Origin: Pseudofrancisella aestuarii
Lineage (GTDB): Bacteria; Pseudomonadota; Gammaproteobacteria; Francisellales; Francisellaceae
Direction: 5' to 3'
Assembly (NCBI RefSeq): GCF_003574475.2
Contig: NZ_QLIS02000002.1
Location: forward strand, 496,001-560,000
DNA length: 64,000 bases
Below, piece after piece: positions 8,956 through 18,598 of this stretch (position 1 is the first letter of the stretch; the number at the start of each line of letters is the position of its first letter). Below the pieces are notes generated by a model. It was given only the letters and a program-made list of their open reading frames with translations. It was not told the DNA's origin and made no database searches. The translations under genes and the position numbers were made by a program.

Positions 8956-10127
8956 CTATTACTTATAAGATTGATTAGATTAGTATAATATTTGACACCA
9001 TTTAGCATGGCGTCTGCAGTTAAATCAAATGTTGGCTCATGTACCATAGAAGTAAAACCTTTAACTTCATTTCTAACACCGAGAAACACATAGCAAGCAG
9101 GTATTTCTTTTGCGAAATATGAGAAGTCTTCAGACCCCATCCATGGAATTTTTGACTCTACAACATTAGTTTCACCAAGTGCTAACTTTACAGCCTGAGT
9201 AGCTTTATTGGTTGGAGCTTCAGAGTTTCTTGTTTCAGGATAACCATTAATATAATTTATATCTACATTTCCATTATAAGTTGTAGCAACACCTTGAGCT
9301 ATTTCATGTAAACGCTTTTTTGCAAGGTCTTTTCCGTTGGAACTCAAATATCTTATGGCTCCTTTTAACTTCACTTTATCTGGTATTACATTATATGCTG
9401 AGCCTGCTTCAATAGCAGTTACTGAAATAACTATGGGATCAAAACTATCACTATTTCTAGATACTACTGTTTGTACTTGATTAATAAATTGCGAAGCCAT
9501 AATAATTGGGTCATTCGCTGTCATAGGTATACTAGCATGCCCACCTTTACCATGAAAAGCTATATCAAATAGATCTACCCCAGCTAGAGCAACAGGAGAG
9601 CATATTTGTATTTTACCCTCATCAATAAGAGGCATGACGTGTATGCCATATATTTCATCTACTCCATCTATAGCACCATCTGCTATCATAGCAGGGGCAC
9701 CACCAGGTAAGACTTCTTCAGATGGCTGGAAAAGAAAGCGAACATTAACGTTCAAAAATTCTTTATTTTTTACTAATTGTTGAGCTGTAACCAAAACCAT
9801 TGCACAATGTGAGTCATGTCCACACATGTGAGCTTTGCCATCTACCTTAGATCTATATTCACAAGAATTTTGTTCATGAATCGGTAAAGCATCCATGTCT
9901 GCTCGTAATGCTATAGTTTTTTTTGCATTTGGGACTTTTAAATCAGCAATAACACCTGTTTTACCGATACCAGTTTTTATTTCTAACCCTAGTTTTTCTA
10001 ATTCTGTTGTTATGTATTTAGCAGTATTTTGTACATCAAAACCAAGCTCTGGATATTCATGGATATGCTGTCTAATACGTTTTAGTTCAGCAAGAGCATT
10101 TTCATTTATAGTAATTTTATTATTCAT
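8952..10127 (-). CDS. M20-family amidohydrolase/peptidase
   Basis: 391 aa. It resembles the hippurate / N-acyl-amino-acid (IAA-amino-acid) hydrolase branch of the M20 metallopeptidases, cytoplasmic zinc or manganese enzymes. Metal-ligand motifs are seen: HEYPELG near residue 23, RADMDALP near 75, C102-G-H104-D105 in MCGHDSH, the EE pair in PSEEVLPGG near 137, and VHEPTF near the C-terminus. No signal peptide. It stands alone on this strand and its 3' end overlaps the MFS gene by four bases. The exact substrate cannot be read from the sequence. Confidence 0.85.
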   Translation of the reverse strand: MNNKITINENALAELKRIRQHIHEYPELGFDVQNTAKYITTELEKLGLEIKTGIGKTGVIADLKVPNAKKTIALRADMDALPIHEQNSCEYRSKVDGKAHMCGHDSHCAMVLVTAQQLVKNKEFLNVNVRFLFQPSEEVLPGGAPAMIADGAIDGVDEIYGIHVMPLIDEGKIQICSPVALAGVDLFDIAFHGKGGHASIPMTANDPIIMASQFINQVQTVVSRNSDSFDPIVISVTAIEAGSAYNVIPDKVKLKGAIRYLSSNGKDLAKKRLHEIAQGVATTYNGNVDINYINGYPETRNSEAPTNKATQAVKLALGETNVVESKIPWMGSEDFSYFAKEIPACYVFLGVRNEVKGFTSMVHEPTFDLTADAMLNGVKYYTNLINLISNS

Positions 10128-10231
10128 AATATGTAGAAAAAATATCGTAATTATTACTCATTTTACACAATAACTAATTTGAATGACTAAGTTTTATAGC
10201 TTTTAAGATTTATTTAGTTTGCTTTATAAAC

Positions 10232-10259
10232 TTGTAACTTTATATTGGCAGTGTAAAAT
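10232..10259 (+). promoter_or_regulatory. Candidate xseA promoter
   Basis: TTGTAA at 10232-10237 and TAAAAT at 10254-10259 are separated by 16 bases. They lie 30 bases before the xseA ATG, in the divergent gap between the peptidase gene and xseA. Confidence 0.4.
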
Positions 10260-10289
10260 TTTCTTTAATCTCAAGCTCTTTTAGTCATC

Positions 10290-11672
10290 ATGAATGAAAG
10301 CCTAAAGTTAAGTGAATTTCTTGAGTTAATCAAGAGTACTATAGAGATGGGTTTTGGCTACCAAGGTTTTTGGGTAGTAGCAGAGCTTTCTGAATGGAGA
10401 AAATCTGGCCATCATTATTATGGGGAGCTAATAGAGCATGATGGCATTAGTAAATATCCTATAGCTAAGATCAGATGCAATTGTTGGGCAAATGTTGCAA
10501 ATAGTATTTTAACAAAATTCAAATCTGTAACAGGCGAGCATTTAAAGTCTGATATGAAAGTGCTTTTTAAAGTAGCTGTTAATTACCATATAAGTTTTGG
10601 TCTGAGCCTGAATATAGTAGACATAGATCCTTCATTTACTTTAGGTGATAGAGAAGCTCGGAAAATAGGAATATTAGATACTCTCACAAAAGAGGGTATT
10701 GTAATGAAAAATAAAGAGCTTGAGCTACCATTAGATTTTACAAATGTAGCAGTTATAACAAGCTCAACAGCAGCTGGCAAAGGTGACTTTTTTGAAGAAG
10801 CTCAGAAACTAGAAACTCTAGGTCTATGTAAGTTTGATATTTATGAAGCACTGATGCAAGGCAAAGATTGTGCTTTAAGTGTAACTAAAGCTTTTGAAAA
10901 AGTAGCAAAAAAAGCTAGTAACTATGATGCTATTGTTCTCATTAGAGGAGGGGGATCTCAAGCAGATCTAGATTGGTTTAATAATACTTCACCAGCAAGA
11001 CTTGTTTGTAAATCTAAAATACCTGTACTTATAGGAATTGGGCATGAAAGAGATAGTACAGTTTTAGATGATATATGTACTAAAAGTTTTGATACGCCAT
11101 CTAAGGTTATAAATTACATTGCTAATGTAATTATAGATAATGCAAGTGACGCTAAATATAATTATGAATCTATAATAAAAATGACAAAAAATTTTGTTAA
11201 ATTTAACAAAGCAAAATTAGAAAATGAATATGATACTTTTAGATCGCAGTTAGAAAATTATCTAAATCATTTAGATAATAAAATAAATAATGAATATAAA
11301 AATATAACATCAACAGGTAAAGTCTTAGTGAAAGGTTATTCTCAAATCATAGAATCTAAGTATAAAAGAATATTTGAAAATAGTAATAGCAGTTTAAAGT
11401 ATTATAATCAAAATGTTACAGGGCAATATAAAGAGTTAATGAATTATTCAAAGAATATACTAAATTACTATGGTAGTTCTTCTGATTATTTATATAGGCA
11501 AATATTATCGGTTTCTATAGAGCCAACTTTAAAAAGGGGCTTTAGTATAACTAAATCAAGAGAAGGTAAGTTTATAACAACTAAAGAGAAGGCAAGCAAG
11601 CAAAAGAATTTAATAATAGTATATTCAGATGGAATAGTTAATGTGGAGGTGGAAAATGGCAACGCAGAGTAA
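10290..11672 (+). CDS. xseA: Exodeoxyribonuclease VII large subunit
   Basis: 460 aa, usual length. This is the catalytic subunit of ExoVII, which degrades single-stranded DNA from both ends. It has an N-terminal OB-fold region (about 1-100), a catalytic core with VAVITSSTAAGKGDF, IVLIRGGGSQADLDWF and IGIGHERDSTVLDD, then a long coiled-coil region rich in Asn and Lys (about 280-400) that binds XseB in the family. The ribosome binding site before ATG 10290 is weak. xseB overlaps its 3' end. Confidence 0.95.
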   Translation: MNESLKLSEFLELIKSTIEMGFGYQGFWVVAELSEWRKSGHHYYGELIEHDGISKYPIAKIRCNCWANVANSILTKFKSVTGEHLKSDMKVLFKVAVNYHISFGLSLNIVDIDPSFTLGDREARKIGILDTLTKEGIVMKNKELELPLDFTNVAVITSSTAAGKGDFFEEAQKLETLGLCKFDIYEALMQGKDCALSVTKAFEKVAKKASNYDAIVLIRGGGSQADLDWFNNTSPARLVCKSKIPVLIGIGHERDSTVLDDICTKSFDTPSKVINYIANVIIDNASDAKYNYESIIKMTKNFVKFNKAKLENEYDTFRSQLENYLNHLDNKINNEYKNITSTGKVLVKGYSQIIESKYKRIFENSNSSLKYYNQNVTGQYKELMNYSKNILNYYGSSSDYLYRQILSVSIEPTLKRGFSITKSREGKFITTKEKASKQKNLIIVYSDGIVNVEVENGNAE

Positions 11673-11859
11673 AAAATTTGCTAGGAATTATGAAATTTTA
11701 GAAGAGATAAATGAGAAACTACAAGATGGACAAGATAACCCAGCATTGTTAGATGAATTAGCCCCTTTGTTAGAGCAAGCATCTAAAAGCTATAAGCTCT
11801 GTAAAGAAAGAATTTTAGCCGCACAGAAATTTATTGATGAATTTGAGGATGAAAAATAA
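11656..11859 (+). CDS. xseB: Exodeoxyribonuclease VII small subunit
   Basis: 67 aa, all helical and charged, matching the XseB family (NYEILEEINEKLQ, then ALLDELAPLLEQASKSYKLC). It forms the stalk around the XseA coiled coil. I place the start at ATG 11656 because GGAGGTGG at 11645-11652 is an excellent ribosome binding site for it; the in-frame ATG at 11641 lies before that site. The gene overlaps xseA by 17 bases, consistent with translational coupling. Confidence 0.92.
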   Translation: MATQSKKFARNYEILEEINEKLQDGQDNPALLDELAPLLEQASKSYKLCKERILAAQKFIDEFEDEK

Positions 11860-11911
11860 TAATATAAATAAGGTATCATAATTGAATATTCTAGATTCTT
11901 AGGGGCTTGTT

Positions 11912-12970
11912 ATGGATAAGAGAAATAATTTAAAAAAAATTATACTGCTTGGTACTTTAGTTATTATTGTGTTAGCGGTTATTTTAGAGTTCAAATTTGG
12001 AACTAGTAAAAATATTGATACTCAAACAGATCAAACAACAGAGTCAAAACCTGATGATGATGAAAAAAATGTATCATCAGTAGATGAATCTGAACACTCT
12101 TCAGAACAAAAGCAAGATCCGATAACTATCCAGACTAATCAATCTAAAGAAGATATGAATGAACAATTAAAACAGGCGGATGATTACTTAAAGTCTACTA
12201 ATCCTGATGATCATAAAAAGGCTTTTGAAATATATAAACAGTGCGCAGAAAAAGGAAACCATAAAGCCGAGTTGATGTTAGGAGAAATGTATCAAGAAGG
12301 TAAAGGTGTTCAACAAAGTAATGTTAATGCATTAAATTATCTTGAAAAAGCATTTTATGATAAAGATACGAAAGATGAAGCTGAATATCATGTATGTAGT
12401 ATATACATAGCTGAAAAAAAATATGATAAAGCTGTTCCTTTACTAAAGGAACTAACAGAGAAAGACTATCAAAATTCAGCAGTTGATTTAGCTAGTTTAT
12501 ATTTTACAGGTGCTGGAGATGTTCCAAGAGATCAAGCTAAAGCTAGAGCTATTTTAGAGAAAGCATCTAGGAGTGGTAATGTAAATGCAGAAGTTTTTTT
12601 AGGAGACCTTTATTTTAGAAGTTATGATGTGCCAGAAGCCACTAAACTTTGGGAAGTAGCTGCAAAGAAAAATAACAATATTGCCCAATTTAAACTAGGT
12701 TACCTGTATATACAAGGTATGGGTATGTTTAAATTGTTTTTAGATAAGAAAAAAGGCTTAATGTATTTGAACCAGTCTGCCAATAATGGAAATATTAGAG
12801 CTATGCTTACATTGGGAGATATTTATTATAATGGTAAATATGAAGTTAAGCCAAATAAAGAAAAAGCAATAGGCTATTTTGAGCGAGCTAAAGCAGCTGG
12901 AGATTCAAGAGCAGCACAAATTTTAGAGAATATTGCAGCGTTAAATAAGAGACAAGCCAAACCTCAATAA
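11912..12970 (+). CDS. Membrane-anchored Sel1-repeat protein
   Basis: 352 aa. An N-terminal membrane anchor (about residues 9-26) is followed by an acidic, Ser/Gln/Asp-rich linker to about residue 85. About six Sel1-like (TPR-related) repeats fill the rest, for example AELMLGEMYQEGKGVQ, AVDLASLYFTGAGDVP, AQFKLGYLYIQGMG and AMLTLGDIYYNGKY. The repeats probably face the periplasm and bind protein partners. Sel1 proteins often act as envelope or host-interaction scaffolds in intracellular gammaproteobacteria; the role here is unknown. It is downstream of xseB with a 52-base gap. Confidence 0.82.
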   Translation: MDKRNNLKKIILLGTLVIIVLAVILEFKFGTSKNIDTQTDQTTESKPDDDEKNVSSVDESEHSSEQKQDPITIQTNQSKEDMNEQLKQADDYLKSTNPDDHKKAFEIYKQCAEKGNHKAELMLGEMYQEGKGVQQSNVNALNYLEKAFYDKDTKDEAEYHVCSIYIAEKKYDKAVPLLKELTEKDYQNSAVDLASLYFTGAGDVPRDQAKARAILEKASRSGNVNAEVFLGDLYFRSYDVPEATKLWEVAAKKNNNIAQFKLGYLYIQGMGMFKLFLDKKKGLMYLNQSANNGNIRAMLTLGDIYYNGKYEVKPNKEKAIGYFERAKAAGDSRAAQILENIAALNKRQAKPQ

Positions 12971-13099
12971 AATTAATTTTAATGTATTGTTAATATTTTT
13001 TTTATACAAAATAAATTTTGCTTTAAAAAATAGAGCATTCCACATATAAATTTTGTATTATTTGAGAGAGATATTCTTTTTTAGAAAAGGGTTTTTAAA

Positions 13100-14230
13100 A
13101 TGTATAATTCAAAATTTATAACTATAGCAGGGGTTATTAGCTTAATAATCTATGTTTATTGGTATATAAACTTATTTCGAATAAATAGAAAAATTTTACC
13201 AAATGCGGAGAAGCAAAAGGCTAATAGCTATCTAGTCATATCTATCGTAACCCCTATTGTTTTAGTAGCTATTGGTATGCTTACTTTGATTATATCTCAA
13301 GATTTAACTCATGAGGCATTACTTAAAGAGTCTATAGTATATGTTATGAGTGATAATTTTCCTTTTATAGGAATATTTTTTCTTTGTTTTCCTATATTAA
13401 TTGTGCCTTCTCTTTGGACAAAATATAGTGATAATAAGCTTATTTTTTATTATATGACTTTTGGACTGCTTTTTATTTCAACTCATTATATAAGCTTTCA
13501 AGTATTTAAAAGTTATTACGGGGTTTATTTGTACCAAGTTGATAGTTTATTAAAGATATTCCTTATAACTAATAGTTTTTTAGCTATAGTTTCAATAATA
13601 AGTTTCTTTTTTAGTATAGTTTTGAGTGGATTTATTTCTAAGCATTTAATTAATAAAGAAATACTTTGTAAACAGAACAGCAGAAAAGTTGTTAATATAT
13701 TTATTATTAATGCATTAGTAATTACGATAGTAGGAATAATTGGTTTAATAGCTTGTAGTGTAGTGGCTATTAACATAAAGGACTTCCCAAGTGTAACAAG
13801 AGTGTTTTCAATTCTTTTAGGATTTTCAAGCTTATCAGCTATAATTTTAGCTTTTTATTATTCTAAAAATGTTACTTCTGTTATGAGTCTTATTATTTTA
13901 TTATTTTTTATAAAAAGTGTTGTTCATATCTATTTAATTAATATTTATGAAGCTGTTACTGTTTCAGATCAAGTTATAAATTTTTCAATGAACTCTTTAT
14001 TTACAATGCTTATTTTTATGACAATTGTTTATAACATTTTAAGAAATGATATTCTTAAAATTGTTCTAATGACAGTTTTTGTATCTTTATATATGCTCTC
14101 TTATGTAGTAATGTTGTTGCTTGGTAAGGGATATGGATATGTGTTTGTGAGTTTATTTTATATATCATATATTGTTCTATTTTTAGCTATTTTAATTTTA
14201 AATAGAAAAAGAATACAAGCTAATAAATAA
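13100..14230 (+). CDS. Multi-pass membrane protein of unknown function
   Basis: 376 aa with about ten membrane helices and very short loops. I recognise no known family. It has the motif FP-x5-PSLWTKYSDN at residues 97-111, matched by FPLVLMPSIWRKYTNN in the larger membrane protein encoded at 56174. The two proteins align in helix order, so they form a two-member paralogous family in this window. A good ribosome binding site (AAAAGGG) precedes the ATG. No soluble domain or catalytic motif is visible. It converges on the DUF218 gene with a three-base gap. Confidence 0.7.
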   Translation: MYNSKFITIAGVISLIIYVYWYINLFRINRKILPNAEKQKANSYLVISIVTPIVLVAIGMLTLIISQDLTHEALLKESIVYVMSDNFPFIGIFFLCFPILIVPSLWTKYSDNKLIFYYMTFGLLFISTHYISFQVFKSYYGVYLYQVDSLLKIFLITNSFLAIVSIISFFFSIVLSGFISKHLINKEILCKQNSRKVVNIFIINALVITIVGIIGLIACSVVAINIKDFPSVTRVFSILLGFSSLSAIILAFYYSKNVTSVMSLIILLFFIKSVVHIYLINIYEAVTVSDQVINFSMNSLFTMLIFMTIVYNILRNDILKIVLMTVFVSLYMLSYVVMLLLGKGYGYVFVSLFYISYIVLFLAILILNRKRIQANK

Positions 14231-14233
14231 AAG

Positions 14234-15310
14234 CTAAATAACCATACCAGGCATTTGCCATAATCCAGCAGTTCTCAAAGTATCTTTTAAGATAGCTATT
14301 TTTTCCTGATCATTTATGGGGTCGTCTATATCATAATTATCTTCATTAGCGGATAAATTATCTATCGTTATAGGTAAAAGATTATTATTTATTGCTTGAT
14401 TAAAGACTGAAGTTGCACGTCTAATATGAGCTGTAGATGTAATTAGTATTAAGTTTTCTACAGGGGCATTTAAGCTTTTTATTATATTTATGCTATTAAT
14501 AGCATTCCAAACAGTACTTATTGATTTATCTTCAACTATTATTTGGTTTGCATCTATACCATGCTTTATTAGCCATTGTTTCATTTGATATGACTCTGTA
14601 ACACCAGCTTGGGCAGCACCACCACTTACAATAATTTTTGCACTTGAATATTTTTTGTTTGCTTCAAGACCTTTTTTAAGTCTATCAATAAGTATTTTAT
14701 CCATACTTCCATCTTCATTTAATGCATAGCCTAATATCACTATAATTAAAGTATTATCATTAGGAAGTTTTATATCATCTAGATTAGTATTTATTTTAAG
14801 AGTAAAATTTTTCCTCGCTGTTTCTATTGCATCTATATAGTACTGAGTTTGATTCCAATCTGAATTTTTTAGTAAAGATATATTGTTATCATAAGACTTT
14901 GGATCCCACACAAGAGAATAGGCCGCCATATATATTTGTGGAAAAGGTTTTCCTAGATTCTCAACAGATTGATAAGTTTTTCGTGCACCATTTAAATCAT
15001 TATTTGAAATTTGTAGGGCAGCTAATGATAAGCTAAATTGGAAATATCTATAACTATTTTGATCAACTTGTTTTATCGCAGCTTTGAGAGATTCTATGGC
15101 TTGCTCAGGATTTCCTCGTTGAGTAATACCGGCCCCATTTCCTAATACGTTTGTATCATATTGAATGTTTGATACAGCATTTTGTTGATAAGCCAATATG
15201 TCCAAATACTCTGATGAAAAAGCAATTGAGATACTTGGAGAAAGTAGCGTGGTTAAGCTAACTAAAAGAGAAAACAATGTTTTATTAAATCTAAGTTTGT
15301 AATTACTCAT
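14234..15310 (-). CDS. Exported YdcF/SanA-like DUF218 protein
   Basis: 358 aa. A signal peptide or N-terminal anchor (hydrophobic to about residue 28) is followed by a short TPR-like helical region (about 60-150). A DUF218 domain follows (about 188-330): TLIIVILGYALNEDGS, IIVSGGAAQAGVTES, then NLILITSTAHIRRA. DUF218 proteins such as YdcF, SanA and ElyC bind nucleotide-like ligands or affect envelope synthesis. The TPR-like region plus DUF218 is a less common combination. It sits alone on the minus strand between two plus-strand genes. Confidence 0.78.
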   Translation of the reverse strand: MSNYKLRFNKTLFSLLVSLTTLLSPSISIAFSSEYLDILAYQQNAVSNIQYDTNVLGNGAGITQRGNPEQAIESLKAAIKQVDQNSYRYFQFSLSLAALQISNNDLNGARKTYQSVENLGKPFPQIYMAAYSLVWDPKSYDNNISLLKNSDWNQTQYYIDAIETARKNFTLKINTNLDDIKLPNDNTLIIVILGYALNEDGSMDKILIDRLKKGLEANKKYSSAKIIVSGGAAQAGVTESYQMKQWLIKHGIDANQIIVEDKSISTVWNAINSINIIKSLNAPVENLILITSTAHIRRATSVFNQAINNNLLPITIDNLSANEDNYDIDDPINDQEKIAILKDTLRTAGLWQMPGMVI

Positions 15311-15435
15311 TTATTTAATTAATAGAAGATTCGTGATCTTGTAAAATATAATAGCATAATAAATAAGTAGCTTTTTATTTTGGCAAAAAATAGGTAAATT
15401 ATTATTAAGTAAATTTACTTTAAGCCTTTTTTAGG

Positions 15436-16707
15436 ATGCAAAAAAAAATATCTTTTAGAAATATAGCTTGTGCAGGATTTGCAACAAGCGTTGAATATTT
15501 TGACTTTGCTTTATTTGCATATGTTACAACTTTTATATCAGCTGCATTTTTTCCTGAAAATGAGCCGGCTGTTGCCATTATTAAAACCTTTGGTATGTTT
15601 GCAGTAGGTTATTTGATGAGACCACTTGGTGGAATATTTTTTGGTAATTTAGGCGATAAAGTTGGGCGCAAAAAAGTATTAATCATTACGGTAGGTTTAA
15701 TGTTTATTTCTACTGCCATGATAGCTTTTACTCCTGGATATCAGACATTGGGTATATTTTCTGTGGTTTTAATCATGTTGGCAAGGATGATCCAAGGATT
15801 CTCTATTGGTGGCGAATATAATGGTGTATTGGCCATATTAAGTGAACAGGCTCCAGACAATAAAAGGGGAATGATAACTGCTTTTGGAACTTTCTTTTCA
15901 GGTTTTGGAGTTTTTTTAGGGACGGTTTCAGTTTTCTTACTTTCAGAATTCTTAACTACAAAGCAAATGTTTGCTTATGGATGGAGAATAGGTTTTGTAG
16001 TAGGGATGGTTTTAGCAATTATTGTTTTAGTATTGCAGTTCTTTCAAGATGAATCTCCAGAGTATATAAAAGCAAAAGAAGACCATGTACTTGAGAGTGC
16101 GCCAGTAATTTCTGCAATTAAAGAATATCCTTATCAAATATTTATAGTTTTTGCATTGGCAGGATATCTAGGTATAGTTTATTATATGATCTCTGCATTT
16201 GTTCCATCATTCCTTGAACATAATCTTCACTATGATACACATGAGGCAATGCTTGTTGTGATGATTGCATCTTTTGCGTATTTCTCAACAGCGCCTATTT
16301 GGGGCTGGGTATCGGATAAAATAGGGCGTAAGAAGGTTTTAATTTTTTCCTGTAGTCTAGTTGGAATATTAATTTATCCAAGCTTTTATGTAATAGTTTA
16401 TGAAAACTCTGTTATTTCAGATATTGTAATTATGGCAATATTAATGCTTCTAATTTCAGCAGCAACGGCTACTTTTGTGGTTTCAATTAATGAACTTTTT
16501 CCAACACACTTGAGATTTAGTGGTGTAGCAACTGGATATAATATAAGTAATGCATTATTGGGTGGAACAGCACCATTAATTTCGGGCTTGTTGGTAATGC
16601 ACTTTGGAGACTTGGCACCGAGTATTTATGGGATTATTGTTTCTATAATTATTGTAGCAATAGTGATAAGAATGCCTGAAACCAATGGTATAGAATTAGA
16701 AGAGTAA
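15436..16707 (+). CDS. ProP-like MFS transporter (MHS family)
   Basis: 423 aa, about twelve membrane helices. Metabolite:H+ symporter signatures are clear: YFDFALFAY in helix 1, RPLGGIFFGNLGDKVGRKKVL between helices 2 and 3, QGFSIGGEYNG in helix 4 and a second GWVSDKIGRKKVL. Relatives import proline, betaine or organic acids. The Francisella and Legionella phagosomal amino-acid transporters also belong near this group. The ATG at 15436 has no well-spaced ribosome binding site. The substrate is not deducible here. Confidence 0.85.
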   Translation: MQKKISFRNIACAGFATSVEYFDFALFAYVTTFISAAFFPENEPAVAIIKTFGMFAVGYLMRPLGGIFFGNLGDKVGRKKVLIITVGLMFISTAMIAFTPGYQTLGIFSVVLIMLARMIQGFSIGGEYNGVLAILSEQAPDNKRGMITAFGTFFSGFGVFLGTVSVFLLSEFLTTKQMFAYGWRIGFVVGMVLAIIVLVLQFFQDESPEYIKAKEDHVLESAPVISAIKEYPYQIFIVFALAGYLGIVYYMISAFVPSFLEHNLHYDTHEAMLVVMIASFAYFSTAPIWGWVSDKIGRKKVLIFSCSLVGILIYPSFYVIVYENSVISDIVIMAILMLLISAATATFVVSINELFPTHLRFSGVATGYNISNALLGGTAPLISGLLVMHFGDLAPSIYGIIVSIIIVAIVIRMPETNGIELEE

Positions 16708-16780
16708 ATATTCCCTTGAAAAATAGCTATATTGCCCTCAATTATTAAAATGTAACAACACAAATTAAGGTGTATATTAT

Positions 16781-17110
16781 ATGGGACTAGGTAAAGTAAT
16801 AACAGCGAATGAAAATAGCTTCGAGACAGTTTTAGAAAAAGCAGGTAGCAAACCAGTATTAGTAGATTTCTTTGCTGAGTGGTGTGGTCCTTGTAAAATG
16901 CAGGAGCCGATCCTTGATAAGCTTTCTAAAGATTATGATGGTGCTGTGATAGTAAAGATAAATGTTGATGAAAATCAAAGCCTTGCAGCTAAGTTTGGAA
17001 TTAGAAGTATTCCTACTATGATTATCTTTAAAAATGGTAAAGAAATTGAAACTATGCATGGTGTAAAAACACAGTCTCAATTAGAAGATAAATTAAATAG
17101 TCATAAGTAG
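16781..17110 (+). CDS. trxA: Thioredoxin
   Basis: 109 aa single thioredoxin fold, cytoplasmic. The redox site WCGPCK is at residues 34-39, followed by the cis-proline loop GIRSIPTM. It reduces protein disulfides, for example in ribonucleotide reductase. A good ribosome binding site, AAGGTG, lies 10-15 bases upstream. It converges on tenA, whose stop is three bases past the trxA stop. Confidence 0.95.
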   Translation: MGLGKVITANENSFETVLEKAGSKPVLVDFFAEWCGPCKMQEPILDKLSKDYDGAVIVKINVDENQSLAAKFGIRSIPTMIIFKNGKEIETMHGVKTQSQLEDKLNSHK

Positions 17111-17113
17111 ACT

Positions 17114-17779
17114 TTAGAAATTAGATATTTTATCAAATTCAGTTTTATTATAAGCATCATTCCAAAAATGCCACTCTAATACTGTGCTAGTATAGAAAGC
17201 ATCAAGCATTTTATTTTGTACCTCTTTAGTTGCTTTATTAGCTAGAGCATCAAAAATACTAATAGCCTCATTAACTATATTTTCAAATTCTTCACTAGCA
17301 TATGTATCAATCCATTTAGAAAAAGGATTATTTTTATCAGCTTTCTTCGCTATTGCTTTACCTACTTCACAATAAACCCAAGGACAAGGTAGCATAGCAG
17401 CAACTGCAACCTCTAAAGGTTCAGATGAGCAAGTTTTTATTAGATAGCTTGTATATGCTAGGGTTGCAGGAGATAATTTTCCTGTATTTGCAAGGTTGTA
17501 AGTTTTTTTGAAAAATTCGTGGATTATTTCTTCTTCTGCAGTAAATGCAGCCATAGAGTGATTAAGATAAATTTTTACGTATTCTAGAGGAGATTTCGCT
17601 GCAATTATTGCATAGGCTCTAGCAAAGTCTTGTAAGTATAAAATGTCTTGTTCAATATAATAAGCAAACTTTTCTATATTGAGAGTACCTTTGGAAAGTT
17701 CTTTATTAAAAGGGTGGTTATGTATAGCTTTAATAATATCTTCACAATGCTTCCATGCTTTATCTGATAATTTAGTCAT
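17114..17779 (-). CDS. tenA: TenA-family thiaminase II / aminopyrimidine aminohydrolase
   Basis: 221 aa, usual TenA length. It has the conserved features YIEQDILYLQDFARAYA, HSMAAFTAEEEIIHEFF, the Cys-containing VAAMLPCPWVYCEVG segment and a C-terminal Glu/Trp pair (LEWHFWNDAY). TenA recovers the HMP pyrimidine from degraded thiamine. It is the last gene of the thi operon, 21 bases after thiD, with AAGGAAA as ribosome binding site. Its presence fits a salvage pathway. Confidence 0.92.
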   Translation of the reverse strand: MTKLSDKAWKHCEDIIKAIHNHPFNKELSKGTLNIEKFAYYIEQDILYLQDFARAYAIIAAKSPLEYVKIYLNHSMAAFTAEEEIIHEFFKKTYNLANTGKLSPATLAYTSYLIKTCSSEPLEVAVAAMLPCPWVYCEVGKAIAKKADKNNPFSKWIDTYASEEFENIVNEAISIFDALANKATKEVQNKMLDAFYTSTVLEWHFWNDAYNKTEFDKISNF

Positions 17780-17800
17780 TTAATTTTCCTTAGTTAGTGT

Positions 17801-18598
17801 TTATCTATTCCATAAATCATAGAAATGATGTACAGGCCCATTTCCTTTGCCGATATTTATATCTTTTGATGCTAACAGAGCCCCATGCAAATATTTTTTT
17901 GCTGCACCACAGGCATCTACATAGGAATAACCTTTTGCTAAAAAGCTTGTAATAGCCGCTGAAAGGGTACATCCTGTTCCATGAGTATTTTTGGAATTGA
18001 TACGTTCAGAGGTGAAAATATGCTTTTCTCCTTTATTATTCATAAATAAATCTTCTGCAAAACCACTTTTTTCATGCCCACCTTTTACAAGCACGGCCTC
18101 ACAGCCAAATTTTAAGATTTCTTCTGCAAATTTTTCCTTAGACAGGTATTTCAAATTAGATAATTCTTCTGCTTCTGGGATATTTGGAGTAACTATATTT
18201 ACAATAGGAAGTAGTTTATTTCTTAAAATATTTATAGCATCTTTTTGTAATAAGAGATCGCCACTTTTAGCTACCATTACAGGGTCTAGAACTATAGGAA
18301 TATCTTTGGCATTTTTTTCTAAAAAGTTAGCTATAAGATTTATTATTTCTGATGTGAATAACATTCCTATTTTTATAGCATCAGGTCGGATATCTTCAAA
18401 AATTGTTTCAAGTTGTTCCTTTATACATTTTAAAGAAATATCATAACAATTTTTTACTCCACAAGTATTTTGGACAGGTAATGCAGTAAGAACAGTCATA
18501 CCATAACATCCAAGAGCAGAAAACGTTTTTAGGTCAGCTTGTAATCCAGCTCCTCCAGAGCCATCAAAACCAGCTATTGATAGACATTTATATTTCAT
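17801..18598 (-). CDS. thiD: Hydroxymethylpyrimidine/phosphomethylpyrimidine kinase
   Basis: 265 aa. It phosphorylates HMP and HMP-P to give HMP-PP for thiamine phosphate synthesis. Ribokinase-fold signatures are GFDGSGGAGLQADLKTF near residue 8, ALPVQNT, VLDPVMVAKSG and the anion-hole/catalytic GTGCTLSAAI near 215. Its ATG overlaps the thiL stop by four bases (ATGA), a typical coupled arrangement inside the thi operon. Confidence 0.95.
   Translation of the reverse strand: MKYKCLSIAGFDGSGGAGLQADLKTFSALGCYGMTVLTALPVQNTCGVKNCYDISLKCIKEQLETIFEDIRPDAIKIGMLFTSEIINLIANFLEKNAKDIPIVLDPVMVAKSGDLLLQKDAINILRNKLLPIVNIVTPNIPEAEELSNLKYLSKEKFAEEILKFGCEAVLVKGGHEKSGFAEDLFMNNKGEKHIFTSERINSKNTHGTGCTLSAAITSFLAKGYSYVDACGAAKKYLHGALLASKDINIGKGNGPVHHFYDLWNR

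Noticed and set aside
17991-18446. 151-codon plus-strand frame opposite thiD
   Set aside because: thiD is unambiguous; the antisense frame shows no domain and no start signals.
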